64,000 nt of DNA, from NCBI RefSeq assembly GCF_014898055.3, contig NW_023605083.1, positions 94,017,483 through 94,081,482 of the forward strand. The letters are read 5' to 3'. The stretch comes from Talpa occidentalis (taxonomy: Eukaryota; Chordata; Mammalia; Eulipotyphla; Talpidae). The translations under genes and the position numbers were made by a program. The notes beneath the pieces were generated by a model, which saw nothing but the letters and a program-made list of their open reading frames with translations, searched no databases and had not been told where the DNA came from. Shown piece after piece: positions 9,841-34,974 of this stretch; the stretch's first letter is position 1; every line of letters starts with the position of its first letter.

Positions 9841-11722
9841 AGCACCTTGCTCTTGTTTAACTATCACAGGGATGAACATCCTCGTCTCTGAGCATTTATC
9901 CAATTATTTCCTTATGATAAATCCCTAAAAGTAGGATTACAGAACTTAATGCCTTTGAACACATAACCAACAATAATCTCTTGAAGAATTATGTCCATTT
10001 ACAATTCCCCATCTTTCTCAAACCTCCCACAGTTACTGCGTAAGGGTTTATTTCCCTACATCTTTACCAACTCTGGGCATCATCACTCAAATTTTTGCCA
10101 GCTTCATAGATTAAGACAATTCACTATGTTTTCATTTGCTTTTCTTCTATTATGAGTGAGGTTACCTCCTTTGATATGTGGTGGGTCCTTTGTCCTTCTT
10201 CTGGGAATAGTCTTCATATTCTTTGTCTGCTTTCTTTTGAGATGTTAATATTGGCTATTTTAAGAATGTTCACATATCAAAGATTTTAGTAATCTCTTGT
10301 GTGTATTGCAAATGTTTTCCCCATGTGTTCCTTTCTTGTTTGTGCCTCCCAGCAATCCCAGGGAATAGGCAGAGCAGGTGCTATTATCCCCACTTATTGA
10401 TGTGGAAACTCTGACTCAGAGGGAAATGTTTGCCCTTGGTAGGAGGCCACGGGAAGGTTGTTTCTTTGCTCTGAATATGGTGCCCCAAGCTGTCCCACCT
10501 GTGCCCACAGGGCATTGATAGCATCTGTTAGGAGTATGGGAGAAATGATGTTTCCCCATACAAATCAAATGGCTTAAATATTTGGGCCTGTTTCCTCTGA
10601 AAATGAAAAATGAGTGTTAAACCAAATATTCTTTTATCCTCTTCAACTCAGCTGTCCTCTGAGTGTCCTCTAAGGCACATGAGGGATGTGCATGTATGAA
10701 GTGCTAGTGCATGTCCATGAAGCATGCAAATTCCCAGGCGGGACTCCTTCTTAGAGTTCCCCAGACTGTGGATCAGAAGCTGGGATCCAGCCATTACTCT
10801 CCCCAATGAAATCTATCAAATGAACAAGGCAGTAATGACAGACTCCAGCATTTCTGCGTAATGACTGAGTTCTAGGTCAGGTCCTCCACACTACCTCCAC
10901 TCACAACCCCTGCAGACATCACAGGTAGATCAGAGCCCCAGCTTCTGAGCCATAGGTCCATAAGTCCTCTTGGCACCCAATTGTAGAATGTGACTACTAT
11001 ATGATTAAGATCAACATGGGGATTAACTATTTGTTTTCCTGGTAATAGTATGTTTTTCCTACTAGTGAATTTCACATGATACAATTATTATATGCTCACC
11101 TAGGCAGGTTTAGAAAGTAGATTCTCAAAAATAAGAAAATAAAAATCATCCAGAGACACAGCATCATTGGGGTATATTTTCTTGTGTTTATACAAGAAAT
11201 GGGATCCAACTTTTGTAGCTTATTTATTCACTTGAAATACAATATATTTTGGATATCATTCCATATTGTTTAATATTAACTTCATTTTAATGGTCCCTTG
11301 GTATTGTACTTATGAATATACCCCTGTAGCTGAGTATCTTACAGAGCCCCTGTAATTGAGCATCTAGGTTGCTTTTAATTATCTACTAGTTCCGTTGTCC
11401 ACTATTATGAATCTGTTGCAGAGAACAAATCTTTGTAAATGGTGGTTCTTTCCCAGGGTAATATGCAAAGGTGATATTGATTTGTAGATATTGATAAATT
11501 GCCAGAAAGGCTGCCACACTTTATATTCCACTAATTCTTTGTGAAGGTCCACTCTCTATACCCTCCTCCTCAGTGGGTAACATTGTTCTTTATAAGGTTT
11601 TATCAAATGGAAAAAATTCCATTTTTTTAACTTGCATTATTTGACCACTAGTAATGCTTTCTTTTTTGTATGATTATTAATTATTCGATATTCTTCTATT
11701 CTGATCTGCCTGTGTTATGTTC
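9841..11722. other. Intergenic, old repeats only
   Basis: No gene seen. A MIR remnant lies near 10,350-10,455 (tattatccccacttattgatgtgg and following). 11,150-11,640 looks like a decayed minus-strand LINE (gccagaaaggctgccacact, ctccactaattc-type phrases). The remainder is unassigned AT-rich DNA. Confidence 0.5.
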
Positions 11723-11999
11723 TTTTTTAAAAAGATTTATTTATTTATACATACAAGAGCAAGGGTACCAGCCAGAGGTGTGTGTGTGGGGTGAGGGATG
11801 AGAGGATTCTCCAGAGACAAAGTGGGGAGCAGAACAGGCAGATCTACTGAAATACACTGCTGAGGGGAGCAGCGCACGAGACAGGACAGGTCTGCTGCGC
11901 CATGTGCGTAGCTCCCTGGCCAGGGATTGAACTCATGGGGCAGTGGCTGGTGATAGCTGATAGTGCTGAGACTTAACCCCTTGTGCCACCAGGGAGGCC
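11723..11999 (-). mobile_element. tRNA-derived SINE, older subfamily
   Basis: Full-length minus copy: tail aaagatttatttatttatac, body with ctccagagacaaagtgggga, head as complement of gggcctccctggtggcacaa. The target duplication is not clear, which fits an older insertion. Confidence 0.8.
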
Positions 12000-12160
12000 C
12001 TGTATGTCCAGTTTCTAGAATAAAACAAATGTTCATGTATCCATCACCCAGAATAATAATACCATTTATTTTCTATCTCAACCTTTTAAATTTCTGGGGT
12101 TTTTTTCATATGCTATCCCTGGCTAGTAAAGACACCTGTGTTGGAAGAGCATGTCAAATG

Positions 12161-12192
<32 letters not shown>

Positions 12193-13570
12193 TAATTGAA
12201 ATCAAAATGTTTGGCGGCTGCTGGAACGTGCCTCTCTTTGTGGGTCCCTCCTCACCTCTGTCTATCTGCTCCTTTCAACCCGGGCTTCTCTTGCTTACTG
12301 GTTTGCCTTCGCAAACCACACGGTTCATGACAGCCAGCTCTGGTCCAGCTCTAGCCCCTCTTCACCGTGACCTTGCTGCTTCAGCTCGGATCCCTGGTCA
12401 GCCTTCCTTCATTCATATTCTAGAGAGGAGATCTGATTGGTCCAGCCCAGGGACTTGCCAGCTCTTGGCTGTCAGGGTAGAAGATGGGGTACCATAGGTC
12501 GTCATTGCCCTTCAGCAATGCACGTGAGGGGGCTGCTGCCTTTAGACACATGGGCAAGTCCTCCAGGACACTTCTGGTAAAGGTACCTCAAACAGGGCCA
12601 CTGTTCACAGGCATTGCCTGGTAGTGCTTTTATTATTATTATTATTTTAATATTTACATTCTTAATCCATCTAAGATTATTGGTATGGAAGCTATAGAGT
12701 AAGAATCCAACTTTTAAAAAATTTCTTTAAGTTCAACAAGTTTCAACAATACTAGTTTTTAGCAGTCTTACCAATACATGGTAAATTTTATAAAATGTGA
12801 ATCTGTTTCCATATTGGCATATTTACACATAGACACTGTGTAAGCCGCACTGTGCTTTTTAAAAATGACTAAGGCCTTGTGATATATTGTAATGTAGGTA
12901 AGGCAAGCTCTTTCTTCTGGCTCTTCTCTCAACTCTTCCTTTATTGGTCCTGAATCTTTCCTATAACTACTTTTCACATTTATTTTTACAGATTAATTTC
13001 AGAATCTTTTTGTTGAGCTCCCCAAAAGTGCCATTGCATTTTTAAAAATAAGATTTATTCATGTATATATATTTTAAAGTGTTCAATGAGTTTTGATAAA
13101 CATATCCAACTGTGTAACCACAACTACAATAAGACATTGATCATTTCCCTCATCCCCCAAAATCCCCTTGTGCCCTAGCAGCCATTTGCCATCTCGATAT
13201 TATCTAAACTGTGTTGAACATTTGAGAAGAAAATTAGCATATTGACATCATTGAGTCTGCTCATCGAGCAACAAACTGCTTGTTATCCATTAATATCGTG
13301 AAATTTTTGTCAAAAATTTTATAATTTTCCTCTGGATCCTGAATCGTTATTACATTTATCCTAATATTCATTGTATGGTTATTGTGAATTTAATAATCTT
13401 TCCATCATATTTCCTTTCTGGTTGTTATGACATATAGTACATTTATTGATTTTTATGTTTCTAACTGGACACTGATTTGATACATGAAACACTCAAAAGA
13501 GGGTATAATTTTAGGTGTACCAACTGGCAAACTGGTTAAGGCAGAATGATTTAAAAACTAACCTATCTTT
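12000..13570. other. Intergenic, no gene; weak L1 traces
   Basis: An A run followed by an AT repeat lies at about 12,160-12,194. Weak minus-strand L1 traces are at 12,640-12,760 (cttaatccatctaagattat) and 13,060-13,190 (tgtgtaaccacaactacaat, L1 3'UTR-like). Otherwise nothing recognised. Confidence 0.4.
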
Positions 13571-13835
13571 GGGCCTCCCCGGTGGCGCAGCGGTTGAGCG
13601 CTGGGTTGCAAAGCTGCCCACAGCCTCTACAGCGCCGGTTCAATCCCCTGCTGCCGGGCGGGGGTCCCACATGGCACGCGGACCTCTCCTGCCACCCGCT
13701 GCTCCCCTCAGCAGTGTACTTCGTCAGTCTGCCTGTTCTGTTTCCCACTCTGGTTCTGGTGAATTCTCTCACCCTCCCGCACTTCTGCCTGTACCCAGTG
13801 CGTGTATAAATAAATAAATTAAAAAAAAAAAAACC
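13571..13835 (+). mobile_element. tRNA-derived SINE, young GC-rich subfamily, perfect target duplication
   Basis: Starts gggcctccccggtggcgcag, has an A box (gtggcgcagcggttgagcgc), a B box (ggttcaatcccc), the body acctctcctgccacccgctg and a tail cgtgtataaataaataaatt plus A run. An 18-bp duplication aaaaactaacctatcttt flanks it perfectly (13,553-13,570 and 13,837-13,854). The element is unrelated to functional tRNA despite its boxes. Confidence 0.93.
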
Positions 13836-14750
13836 AAAAAACTAACCTATCTTTGTTTATTTCCATGTAATGATTGGCTGCTCAGAGGCGTTCTCCAGTG
13901 ACTGAGTCTATATATCCCTGAGACTTAGCTTCACATAGATATTTTGAAAAAATGCTGAATTAATGAGTGAATCACTCAATGCTCAAGTTCTGGGTTCCTG
14001 CCTTTCAGCTGGGCTTTCTGTGTTGATGGGCATAGGTGCCTTTTGTACTTGCTGGGTCAGGGACACAGGAGTCAGGGGACCTGGACCAGCAGGCAATCCA
14101 TCCAAAGGCTTTCCTGCTTTAGACACTGGATACTTGCCTGTCCTTGCTGAGAATGGAAGCTGGGCCTTGCAGGCTGTCTACTGTAACTAAGCCTCACCAG
14201 AGCCTGAGCTCACCAGGAGCTGGGCAGATGTAACCCCAGTTCCACTAATTACATCATCCCTCTCATCAGCCTGATGATCTTAGGGCCAACTGGCGATCAC
14301 ATGGTCCTCAATTTGGCTTCAATTCAATTATTTCAAAACGCCCAAATGGACATACTGCATTTAGTCCTGATAAGGCCTCACAGGCTAACAGTATATTTCG
14401 TTCCTTCTTCTGGAACTATATGAACTCAGAGGAGAAACTTGGTATTCTACGCTGAACACAATTCTGACAGGCAATGATATATGTCTTTGATTAAAAATTT
14501 TTAAGTGGAGCGTTCAAATAGCTATCAGGAAATGGAATATGTTTACTTGAGAGATTCTTTTAAATTATGTTCAATGGAAGCAAAATTAATTAAATAGCTT
14601 CCTGGTCAGGGGAAGATTAATTACCTTAGTTTTCCCTTCCCTATTGGAGAAAAATCGGTAGACTCTGTGGCACAAGGAGGGAAAAAGATCAGGTTGCTTA
14701 GAGCAGTGGTTCTCACATGAGCTCTCAAATGGACATAAGCAACACTTGGG

Positions 14751-15067
14751 GGGCCTTCCTGGTGGCACAAGGGGTTAAGTCGCAGCACTATGAAGCTATC
14801 TGCAGCCACTGCAGCATGGTCTGAGTTGGATCCCCTGCTGGCCAGGGAGCTGACCCACATGGCACAGCAGACCTCTCCTGTCTTGCCCGCTGCTCCCCTC
14901 AGCAGTGTATTTCAGTCAGTCTGCCTATTCTACTCCCCACTCTGTCTCTGGTGAATCCACTTACTGCCCCCTCCGCTCAGCCCCGCACCTCTGCCTGCAC
15001 CCCAGTTCTTGTATAAAATATATATATTTTTAAATATATAAAAATAAATATATATATATTTTAAAAA
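14751..15067 (+). mobile_element. tRNA-derived SINE, older subfamily
   Basis: Starts gggccttcctggtggcacaa and has the complete body. The tail has expanded into an AT microsatellite (15,015-15,060). The target duplication gcaacacttgggg / gcagcactcgggg differs at two bases, in keeping with age. Confidence 0.8.
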
Positions 15068-15081
15068 CGCAGCACTCGGGG

Positions 15082-16870
15082 ATCCTGTTAACATGCAGGT
15101 TCTGATTCAGGAGACCTGCAGTGGCTCCTGAGACTCTGCATCTCTGCCAGTCCTCAGCAACAAATCTGCTGGTCCAGGGAGCACGCTGGGGAGGAGTTCT
15201 AGCATTATCTTTGTAACAGACTTGCAGATAAGTCCCCACTGGGCCTTCCTCTCCTATCCAAGGAGAAGGACATGCTGGATGGTCTCTGCCATCTCTGATA
15301 CTGTGATGGCAAACCACCTCCAGATTGTCAGAGCACATTGCACAGCAGATGCAGAGCCCAGGCCTCTTAGTAAGAACTCTTGCTTCTGGGAGGCTCTCAC
15401 ACATCTACAAACTTCAGGGGGACACTTACCTTGGATGGAAGATGGATAAAGTATCAGCAACTGCAGATCCACCCAAGAATACTTGAGATGGCTTGAGTCT
15501 CAGGGCAGAGCCCCTGGCTTATTCCATAAAAAGGGACTCAATCGGGCACCAGTCAGCAGAACAGCCCTGCAGCTTGACTGGCAAGGGGCAGCTGCTGCTC
15601 CCTGAAGCTGAGTGACGTGCTTGCTCCTTTACTTTGTTCGGCCCTCAGTGTCCTGGGTCCCAGAAAGCCTCCCAAAGCCCCTGAGCAAATCTCTCCATTG
15701 CAAAGCTGTGTCAGATTTAGGTCCCCGTCTTCCAGCTTGGGGGTTACTGGGGCTGCTTATTTCCTGCAACTCTGAGTGGGATGAGAAGCATGGTGTACCT
15801 GGCCCAGTCCAGTCCTGCTGGAGTCACATCAGGCCCCAGCCTTATTTTGTGACTCCCCTGTTTGTGCTGAGGCTTGGGGAGACTTTCACCTTCTGTGCAG
15901 TCTCCAGTTCTTCTCTTTCCTGGACAATCCGATGTCAGTTACTAGCTTGTCCCAGCTAGAGCGAGTTGCTTGATGCCTTCACCACATCCGTCTTTCCAAG
16001 CCGTTCATAGGACACTGCTTGCCTTCCTCCATTTTTTTTATAGATTATATTTAATAAAATGCATAAATATATTTTATGTGTCATCACCCAGATCAAGCTG
16101 TACAGTGTTTCCATGAACCCAAATTTCTCCTTGCTCCTGCCCCTTTTCAATGAACCATCCCAACTCCTGCCACCAGTAAGCCTCACAGCCTCGTTTTCTG
16201 TCCTCACAGCATGCCCTTTTGTCCCGTTACTCCTGTTTACATAGGAAAAAAAAAAAAAAAAAAAAACAACCAAAAGAAAAAAAAAAACTAAGGCAAGTGT
16301 GTTGGCCTTTTTAATCTGGCCCAACCCAAATACTGCCACCTTTAAGCGAGAGGTGGTAGGGAGCCTTCAGGGATTTTTACTCTACACCTGTCTTCCTTGA
16401 ACTGGGGGCAGTCACAAGGTCCCATGGGTGACGTGGGAAGAGCACCTTCCTACACTGAGCAGTATTGTGACTTCTTAGAAGCAAAAGGCCCAATTACAAA
16501 CTAACCTTCTATTTGATATTAAGCAAAAACAAAAAAGCCCTTTTTGGATGTGATAATGGGACTGTGTTTGTTTTTATCTGTCTCTTATTGATACACATTC
16601 AGGATGGGGTGGGAGCAGGTAGAGGAATAGATGAAACATCAGCAGCCATGTGATGTACATAAAACTGAGCAATATCTGTACTAGTCCTACTAGTGACACT
16701 TTTAACATAGTATTGAGTTTATTAACATAACTTGAGTTTGGGAATACAGTCTACATGGATCCTTAATATTCTGGAAAGACATCCACTCCACCCAACAGTG
16801 AACAGTAGCTGCCTGTAAGAAGGGCGGGGGAGGTGGTGGGCAGACTTGAGCTTCATTTGTCATGTCTAAA
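15082..16870. other. Intergenic, no gene recognised
   Basis: Open frames in this stretch (for example 15,612-15,959) lack any protein family that I recognise. A poly-A run is at 16,244-16,266. No splice-supported exons were identified. Confidence 0.4.
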
Positions 16871-17109
16871 TTTTTTTTTAAAGATTTATTTATGCATACA
16901 AGAACTGGAGTACAGGTCAGAGGTGTGGGGGGTGAGAGGATTCACCAGAGTGGGGAACAGAATGGGCTGAGGGGAGCAGTGGGCGAGTCGGGAGAGGTCT
17001 GCTGCGCCATGTGGGTTAGCTCCCTGGCCAGGGATTGAATTTCTGCTGTAGAGGCTGCGGATAGCTTCGGAGTGCTGAGACTCAACCCCTTACACCACCA
17101 GGGAGGCCC
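16871..17109 (-). mobile_element. tRNA-derived SINE, older subfamily
   Basis: Minus copy with tail aaagatttatttatgcatac and head complement gggcctccctggtggtgtaa. The flanks catgtctaaatttttttt and gatgtctaattttttt suggest a decayed target duplication. Confidence 0.8.
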
Positions 17110-18004
17110 TGTGATGTCTAATTTTTTTGAAAGGAATACATCTATGGACTTCTGGTAAAATACAAGACCTTTAAGTGTTGAAGTTGCAAAAGAAATTGTC
17201 CAAATATTGTTTCCTGGTAGTGTAACAATCGTAATATTAAAATTTCTTCAATATTTTGGTGTATGATCTGAGGCTATGGTACAATTATGGGGGAATCAAT
17301 GAACTTCTTTAAAATGCATTTTCTAAAATGATGAGAAAATAGTTACCTCTTAAGAACTAAAAGTGTTAAGGAACACATGGCTAATGAGGTCATTAGTTGC
17401 AACTCATTAATAAGAATAACCACTTCATTACAGAGTAATGTAACTCATAACCATGAGTAAAAATGTAACTTAAATGGATGAAAAATGCTTGCATAGATGT
17501 TTCTTCTTGAAGCTCTCACACACACAAACCAGATTTAAGTTGTGCAACATGCAGAAAAAGAATTTATTTGGAGAACTATGGGTGATTTGAAAAATTTTTT
17601 TTAACCTTTCATTTATAAACATTGAGACACTTAAAAATAGTTCATATAATTTCATATCATTTAGCGAGCTCACATGAGCTTCCCAACTCCATGGACATTT
17701 TACTGGTTTTAGTGAATCTTGGCTCTTACACTGACAGTATTAGCTGTCTGATGGACAGCCAGATGCATGAAGAACTTCTGAGCCTACTGCATGTACTGGG
17801 TTCTTACAATTTTCAAATAAACAAAAAAGCATTCTTGAAATATTAATTCCTTTAAAGAGTACAGCAAAAATCCCGTAACCCACCCAGGGAGACATCTGCA
17901 AGTGCTTCTTTGCTAAAAGACAGCCTAGCTTTTGATTCCCCAGATTCAGTGAAGGTTGCTGTTCTGAGACCAGCAGAGCCACGCTCTCCCTTCCTCACCT
18001 TTTA

Positions 18005-18283
18005 TTTTTTTAAACATTTATTTATTTATTTATTTATACAAGCACTGGGTACAGTCAGAAGCGCGGGAGGGTGAGAGAATTCACCAGAGCCAGAGCGGGG
18101 AGCAGAGCAGGCAGAAGGCCCGAAGTACACTGCTGAGGGGAGCAGCGGGCGGCAGGAGAGGTCTGCGCGCCATGTGGGACCCTCCTCTGGTGTCCGGGGA
18201 GCAGCCGGGGATTGAGCCGGCGCCGCAGAGGCCGCGGGCAGCTTCACAACCCAGCGCTCAACCGCTGCGCCACCGGGGAGGCC
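18005..18283 (-). mobile_element. tRNA-derived SINE, young GC-rich subfamily
   Basis: Minus copy: tail taaacatttatttatttatt, body with gagccagagcggggagcaga, head complement gcctccccggtggcgcagcg. A perfect 17-bp duplication cccttcctcacctttta flanks it (17,988-18,004 and 18,284-18,300). It lies 71 bases from the next copy in opposite orientation, so the pair can form a hairpin in a transcript. Confidence 0.92.
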
Positions 18284-18371
18284 CCCTTCCTCACCTTTTA
18301 GTTGGAATCACATGGTCATCATGATACCCCACAGCAAATGAAAAAGGGAACTGATAAGAAAGTGGGATCCA

Positions 18372-18623
18372 GGGCCTCCCCGGTGGCGCAGCGGTTGAGC
18401 GCTCGGTTGCGAAGCTGCCCTCAGCCTCTGTGGCGCCGGTTCGATCCCCGGCTGCTCCCCAGCCACCGGAGGAGGGTCCCACATGGCGCGCAGACCTCTC
18501 CTGCCGCCCGCTGCTCCCCTCAGCAGTGTGCTTCGGTCCTTCTGCCTGCTCTGCTCCCCTCTCTGGCTCTGGTGAATTCTCTCACCCTCCCGCGCTTCTG
18601 ACTGTACCCAGTGCATGTATAAA

Positions 18624-18656
<33 letters not shown>

Positions 18657-18681
18657 AAACAAACAAAAAAAACATGCCTCT

Positions 18682-18712
<31 letters not shown>
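18372..18712 (+). mobile_element. tRNA-derived SINE, young, with extra 3' tail
   Basis: Head gggcctccccggtggcgcag, B box ggttcgatccccgg, normal body, then a long A run, then aacatgcctctattt (18,671-18,685), then a second long A run. The 16-bp duplication aagaaagtgggatcca lies outside the whole unit (18,356-18,371 and 18,713-18,728), so the extra piece came in with the SINE. The same 15-mer ends the copy at 22,127-22,427. Confidence 0.92.
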
Positions 18713-18716
<4 letters not shown>

Positions 18717-19204
18717 AAGTGGGATCCAAACTTAAATCTAGGCTCAAAAGGACAGCACTTTAATCTCTGGGATTTTCTCCTCAAGCATTTAAGAAATTTA
18801 TTCATCATCTTTGAGACCCCTTCCCAGCTTCTGTTCGCATCCTGCTTATACTAAGCCTTTACATTTACACCGGAATGAAGAGTAAATGAAAGTTTCTTCA
18901 AAAGCTGCTTTCCCTTTCTGGATCAACATACAAGCTCTAACTTGCTGCAACAGCTGAGGACAAAGCCTCCATTTTAGCTAGAACAAGCTTAATTCAAAGT
19001 GATCCAGTTTTCTAGATTAACACAGACCACCTTTTTAAAGTGTCTGGACTTTTTCTTTGTAACAAGAGTCTAGTCTTTTATTAAGTCCCTCACCTGCTTG
19101 ACAAGGTTCCTAGGAAGTCATTACAAACCAGCTGCTCCTGTGTTTGCTCACAGGAACTAAATCATCATCATTTATTAAGGAACTTACTGAGAAAGGAGAA
19201 TGAC

Positions 19205-19530
19205 CATTGTATTAGTGTGCAAGGACTGTTGTAACTAAGTACCATGGACATTTATTTTCTTACAGCTCTGGACATTCAGTCCAATATCAAACTGTTGGCA
19301 GAGTTGGCTTCTTCTGGAGGCCTCTCTCTGGGTCTTCAGTTTATCTAATTTCCTCTTCTTAAACAAATGCTAGTCATTTTAGACCATGGCCTACACCAAC
19401 AGCCTCATTTTAACTTAATTACCGCTTTAAAGGCTTTGTCTCCAAATACAGTCACATCCTGAGGTGCTGGTAGTTAGGACTTCAACATGTGGACTGGGGG
19501 AGGGAAGTGCAATCAGTCTCTAACAACTAC
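19205..19530 (-). repeat. MaLR-type LTR (MLT1/MST-like), minus
   Basis: Diverged LTR of the old mammalian MaLR group. The plus strand reads the complement of its 3' end (attagtgtgcaaggactgtt; atttattttcttacagctct), and of its 5' part (gtctccaaatacagtcacat; gttaggacttcaacatgtgg). It is non-coding and old. Confidence 0.7.
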
Positions 19531-20031
19531 AGAGGTCATGATTTTTCTTTTCCACATACTTTGACTTATCTACAGAAGATTTAACCTGAGTATTAAAACT
19601 AATTTAAAAACCAAAAGATAGGCCTGCATTATGTGTACTGTAAAACACAGCTGCAAAGAGAATCTGCTATCTGACTAGGCATTATCTTGTTGCATTAGCA
19701 TTTACTGATGTGTTGAGAACTTTGCCTTAGGCAGCAGCTTCAAGAAAGAGAAAAAGATGACAGTAAAGATGGCACCCAAGTAAGTTAAATTCAGAAACAA
19801 AAGTCAAGATTCATTTCCCACATCACTTTCCCAAATGGCTGTGTGCACAGGACTTTGTGAACTAATACATCACAGTTGGGTTGTTTTCACCCAGCTCACA
19901 CCTTGCTTCTCCATCCAAGCTTCTCAGGGCATGGTGCCCAGCACCCGAGGCACTTGGGAAGTCTGTTCTGAATGCAGCTCTCCAAGCCCTAACCTAGACT
20001 CAGAAAAATCCACCCAGGCCTGAGAACCTAT

Positions 20032-20773
20032 TTTATTTTTATTTCACACAATGCAATCCAGCATAGGCAGGAAATTACTCCATCACAGTCATGATCAGTA
20101 CCCTCTTCTTTCCATTTGGTACATCACTGAATACCTGGCACATTCTTTAGTTAAAAATCACACAAAAGATCCCTAGAGAAAATGATCTAATTGTTCCCCC
20201 AAAACAATAGATTTCTTCTTTATTGGGTAAATCAGTGCCTGCTGACAGGGGAACACAACTCAAACCTGAGTAAGTCATTACCATGGTAGACAGCACTTCT
20301 GCTTTCAAGTATAAAAATTGATATTTGAATGGCAAAGTGCCTAATTTGACTGCAATCAGCCACCAAAAAGTCAAAATGCAAAGCAAGAATACATGGAAAT
20401 TACTCTTCATAGAAATTCAGCCCACGCCAGTGTGAGCAAGCGTCCAAGACACCAGAGAGGCAGCAGTGCTGATCAGAGGGGCCGTTCATGTGGGGATGTG
20501 CATGGCCTGGCCTCTCCCCCAGTGTCCTTCCTTCAGGCCGTCTCTGTGGGCTCCACATCAATTTGGTCCTCCAGTCTCATGGCGGCTATTTGGTTGTAAT
20601 CTTTATAGTTCCAAGACTATCTTAGCTGATCCCAAGGTCAATGTGCCCCATTCTAAATATAGATGTTCCAGTGGTATGAAAGTAGTCTGCACATACATAT
20701 ATGTTGGCTCCTATGGGAGACAAAGCTTCCTTCCTCTTTAGCAAGAGAACACTGCAGCATCAACACTGCTTGG
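20032..20773 (-). other. SCO1: SCO1 3'UTR (candidate extent)
   Basis: Downstream of the SCO1 stop on the minus strand there is about 740 bp of non-repetitive DNA before two overlapping-type poly-A signals (AATAAA at 20,043-20,038 and 20,037-20,032). The true end is not fixed by sequence alone, and other sites further down are possible. Confidence 0.4.
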
Positions 20774-34122
<13,349 letters not shown>

Positions 34123-34158
34123 GAGCTACGGACCGCGCCTCCTTGGGCCCGCCCCCGG

Positions 34159-34190
34159 ACTTCCGGCGCCGTGGCCGCTCCCCCGGAAGT
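34159..34190. promoter_or_regulatory. Inverted pair of ETS/GABP-type sites
   Basis: ACTTCCGG (34,159-34,166) and CCGGAAGT (34,183-34,190) are exact mirror copies of the ETS core, facing opposite ways 24 bp apart, between SCO1 and ADPRM. GABP (NRF-2) binds this core in promoters of many nuclear genes for cytochrome oxidase. Function here is inferred from motif and position. Confidence 0.65.
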
Positions 34191-34194
34191 AGGG

Positions 34195-34286
34195 GAGCCG
34201 CTCTGCTCGCCCTACTCGCTCCGCTCGATGGTGCGCGGCCGCCGGGCTGGTCGTCCCGGAGCGGGTAGCTCTGGAGCCGGCGCGCG
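34195..34286 (+). other. ADPRM: ADPRM non-coding first exon (candidate)
   Basis: A 5'UTR exon is required upstream because the first coding exon begins after an acceptor (39,318). A fitting donor is cgcgcg|gtaggt at 34,287, just beyond the ETS pair. The 5' end is a guess. Another donor (gcg|gtagga, about 34,313) is possible. Confidence 0.35.
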
Positions 34287-34974
34287 GTAGGTGGGTCCTC
34301 GCGGTAGGAGGCGGGTTCCGCCCGCTCTGGCGGGGATGGGCGGCAGGCTCTGGAGAAGGGAGCCGCCTCGGGGTTCGGTGTGCGCCGCTGGGTCTGGGCC
34401 GGGGTCCTGATGGCTGAGGCCCCCCCCATACCGCCCCCCGATCGCAGCTTGGGGGACTGCCGCTCCCCCTCGAGGGCTCTGGAGGGGAAACGCGGCCCCC
34501 AGACCGGCGCCCAGTGTGGGCCCAGTGTGGAGGGCGGCCGCGGGGAGCTGCGCGGTTGGCGGCCTCTTTCGTCTCCACACGGACACATTGCACTTGACTC
34601 TTGACTTGGGGTCAGTTGAAAGGCTAGGGGGGCAATGGGCGGGTGAATGTGACTGAAGCGCCCGGCTCTTGTGTCATTGCTGTTAGACGGCAGCACTGTT
34701 GGGAGTGGTGTGTAACCAGTCAGATTCCTTTCCTTAACCCTTGTCTCTCCGGGCACCAGCCCTTTTCAGTTTCGTGGCTTAAAGTATGTGGCGTTCCTCA
34801 TTTGGGACTGCCTGTCTTGTTTGAGTACAACCCCATGTTGCGGGGAGAAGACTGGGGCGAGGCAGGAGGTGCAGGGGTGAAAGAAATCACCCAACAGAAA
34901 AGGGCGATTTATTGAAATACACTGCTAAGAGAAGCAAGACGTCTGTCTGGAAGAAGTGTTTGGTGCTCCTTTTT

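Noticed and set aside
13571..13640. tRNA gene suggested by A and B boxes
   Set aside because: No cloverleaf or anticodon arm can be made, and the same head recurs in dispersed copies with target duplications, so it is a SINE.
18308..18747. Open frames with poly-Phe or poly-Lys at 18.3-18.8 kb and 22.1-22.5 kb
   Set aside because: They read through SINE bodies and A/T tails; not genes.
1..20000. Exons of MYH3, expected left of SCO1 by human synteny
   Set aside because: No myosin heavy-chain coding sequence was seen in either strand; the gene must lie beyond the left edge.
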